In this document: positions 4,452 to 5,845 of the stretch, piece after piece
Position numbering within the stretch: the stretch's first letter is position 1
How the letters are laid out: each line of letters opens with the position of its first letter
Translations under genes and position numbers: made by a program
The notes under the pieces: model-generated
The model's input: only the letters and a program-made list of their open reading frames with translations
What the model was told of the DNA's origin: nothing
The model's database searches: none
NCBI GenBank assembly: GCA_030668755.1
Contig: DAOVEW010000095.1
Coordinates: forward strand, 1 to 5,845
Length of the DNA stretch: 5,845 bases
Source of the DNA: Bacillota bacterium
Lineage (GTDB): Bacteria > Armatimonadota > Hebobacteria > Hebobacterales > Hebobacteraceae
Direction: 5' to 3'

Positions 4452-5845
4452 ATGGGCAGTCTCCACGCGTTCCACCTCCTGCTGTGCATGGCTGTCGCCA
4501 TGCTGCTGCTGTGCCTCCAGGGCCAGGCTGAGGCCGGACTGCGCAGCATCTGGGCCGTTGACGACGGCGAGAAGGTCTTTCGCACCAACCTCGAGAGCTC
4601 CCTCAAGTCCGGCGAGGGGAACTCAGTCTGGGACGGCGAGAAGGTGCGGCTCTTTGCCGCTCGCAACGAGATCGTCGCCTTCCAGCTCATACTCGAGGCG
4701 GACGACGAGGGCGCGGCGGAGGTCAACGTCACGGTCTCCGACCTTACAAAGGGATCGGCCCGCATCCGCGGCAGCCATCCCCTACCTCTGCCCAACAGCT
4801 ACCTCGGCGTCGGTGTGGAGCTCTTCACGGAGCACTACCTCCACGTGGAGACACCTTCCTGGAACGACCCCGAGGGCGGGTTCTACTGGAGCGCCGCCGC
4901 CAATCCCAAGCTGACCGGTTGGATTCCCGATGCTCTCATCCCCTTCTCGGCCAAACCGGGAGTGGGGGGAGCGCCCTTCGACATTGCAGCCAACACCAAC
5001 CAGGCTATCTGGGTGGATATCTACGTGCCCAAGGACGAGATGTCCGCGGGGCTCTACGCGGGCACGATCCGCGTCTCCGCCGCGCAGAAGCCCGTGGCCG
5101 ATATCCCGCTCGAATTGGAGGTCCTCGACTTCGCGCTCCCTGACGAGAACCATTACCGCTCGATGGTCTTCTACAGCGATCGCAACATCGCCGCACGGCA
5201 TGGTCTGGAGCGGGGCGAGAAGCTGTGGGAGATGATCCGCGACTACCACCGGATGGCCCACCGCCACCGCATCGAGCTCATCGGCTCGGGCAGTTGGCAA
5301 GAGCTCCAAACCCTGGGAGGAACCGTAACAGGTAAGACTTTCACCCGCGAGCACGGTTACCAGGGCCCGGGGGAGGACGTCGGCAACACGCTCTTTTCCG
5401 TCCATACCTACGGCGTGGGCTTTTCCGACCACGAGGAGTCCTACCGGAAGGGATCCGACCGCTGGGCGACCTGGTTCGAAGAGCACGCGCCCGATGTGGA
5501 GTATTTCCTCTACCTCATTGACGAGCCCAAGGCGGACCGATTCGAGTGGGTGAGGAAGCGCGCCCGCTGGATACACGACAATCCCGGTCCCGGCCGGAGG
5601 CTGCCCGTCTTCGTGACGGTCGCGCCCAAGGATGAGCTCGCGGGCGCCGTCGACATCTGGTGCACAGTCCCCTGCCGCTACCCGCCCGACGCAGTGGAGG
5701 CCGCGAAGAAGCGCGGCGAGCGTGTATGGATGTACGCCGGAGTCCGCCCGAACTCGCCTTGCGACATGACCGACGAATACGGCGTCGCCTTTCGTCTCAA
5801 GCCATGGGTTGCCCGCAGGAATGGGATCGCACGATGGTTCATGTG
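4452..5845 (+). CDS. Secreted DUF4091/GH123-like glycoside hydrolase, C-terminus beyond window
   Basis: Translation from the ATG at 4452 stays open to the right edge (464 complete codons). GGAGG at 4437-4441 lies 10 nt upstream. Residues 1-28 form a signal peptide: a short N-region, a hydrophobic stretch rich in Leu/Met/Ala, and an AEA cleavage site before GLRSIW. C21 is preceded by LLL, which is not a good lipobox, so Sec/SPI export is likelier than a lipoprotein. Residues about 30-230 look like the beta-sandwich N-domain seen in DUF4091 proteins, ending with VDIYVPKDEMSAGLYAGTI (188-206) and LEVLDFALPDEN (about 222-233). The catalytic-type barrel follows; YLIDEPK holds an adjacent D357-E358 pair, as in GH123 beta-N-acetylgalactosaminidases. 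The last residues (FRLKPWVARRNGIARWFM) resemble the family's 'pW..w..g..gf.yW' region. Activity is plausibly on an amino-sugar glycan, but DUF4091 proteins are mostly uncharacterised. It may or may not share the upstream transcript. Confidence 0.85.
   Translation, partial: MGSLHAFHLLLCMAVAMLLLCLQGQAEAGLRSIWAVDDGEKVFRTNLESSLKSGEGNSVWDGEKVRLFAARNEIVAFQLILEADDEGAAEVNVTVSDLTKGSARIRGSHPLPLPNSYLGVGVELFTEHYLHVETPSWNDPEGGFYWSAAANPKLTGWIPDALIPFSAKPGVGGAPFDIAANTNQAIWVDIYVPKDEMSAGLYAGTIRVSAAQKPVADIPLELEVLDFALPDENHYRSMVFYSDRNIAARHGLERGEKLWEMIRDYHRMAHRHRIELIGSGSWQELQTLGGTVTGKTFTREHGYQGPGEDVGNTLFSVHTYGVGFSDHEESYRKGSDRWATWFEEHAPDVEYFLYLIDEPKADRFEWVRKRARWIHDNPGPGRRLPVFVTVAPKDELAGAVDIWCTVPCRYPPDAVEAAKKRGERVWMYAGVRPNSPCDMTDEYGVAFRLKPWVARRNGIARWFM

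Noticed and set aside
4452..4535. Lipoprotein signal at C21 of the secreted hydrolase
   Set aside because: The residues before the cysteine are LLL rather than a small residue at -1, whereas a good AEA signal peptidase I site follows at residues 26-28.
4782..5576. Minus-strand open frame (264 codons) opposite the secreted hydrolase gene
   Set aside because: It overlaps a continuous plus-strand frame with a signal peptide and family motifs and shows no motif of its own.

Overview
This window is GC-rich bacterial DNA from what looks like a carbohydrate-catabolism locus. Five plus-strand genes are supported, plus the start of a sixth gene leaving the left edge on the minus strand. The mix of sugar-isomerase-type TIM barrels, a URO-D-like protein inside a sugar cluster, and a secreted DUF4091/GH123-like protein resembles loci seen in Planctomycetota, Armatimonadota, Lentisphaerae-type bacteria and related uncultured lineages. 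That taxonomic guess is inference; no marker gene is present.

Layout: (1) 1-92, minus strand, is the N-terminus of a small two-CxxC zinc-ribbon protein of DUF2089 type, with a sigma70-like promoter in the relatively AT-rich gap that follows. (2) 321-2354, plus strand, is a two-gene unit: a sugar phosphate isomerase/epimerase-like TIM-barrel protein, then a URO-D superfamily protein. (3) 2355-2604 is an intergenic region with a perfect 9-bp stem-loop and a good promoter (TTGACA, extended -10). (4) 2605-4338, plus strand, holds an IolB-type 5-deoxy-glucuronate isomerase followed 15 nt later by a second, unrelated-looking TIM-barrel isomerase/epimerase. (5) 4339-4451 contains a strong stem-loop just ahead of a ribosome binding site. 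(6) From 4452 to the right edge is an open, signal-peptide-bearing DUF4091/GH123-like glycoside hydrolase, truncated by the window.

How they could work together (inference): the secreted protein would release or process a glycan unit outside the cytoplasm, and the IolB-like enzyme and the downstream TIM barrel would interconvert the resulting uronate or keto-sugar intermediates. The upstream pair may act on a related or modified sugar. The other myo-inositol pathway genes (iolC, iolD, iolA, iolG) are not in this window, so an inositol pathway is not established.

The two plus-strand blocks differ sharply in wobble-base use: G-ending codons dominate in 321-2354 and C-ending codons in 2605-5845. 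They may therefore have different histories. I found no RNA genes, CRISPR arrays, insertion sequences or attachment sites.
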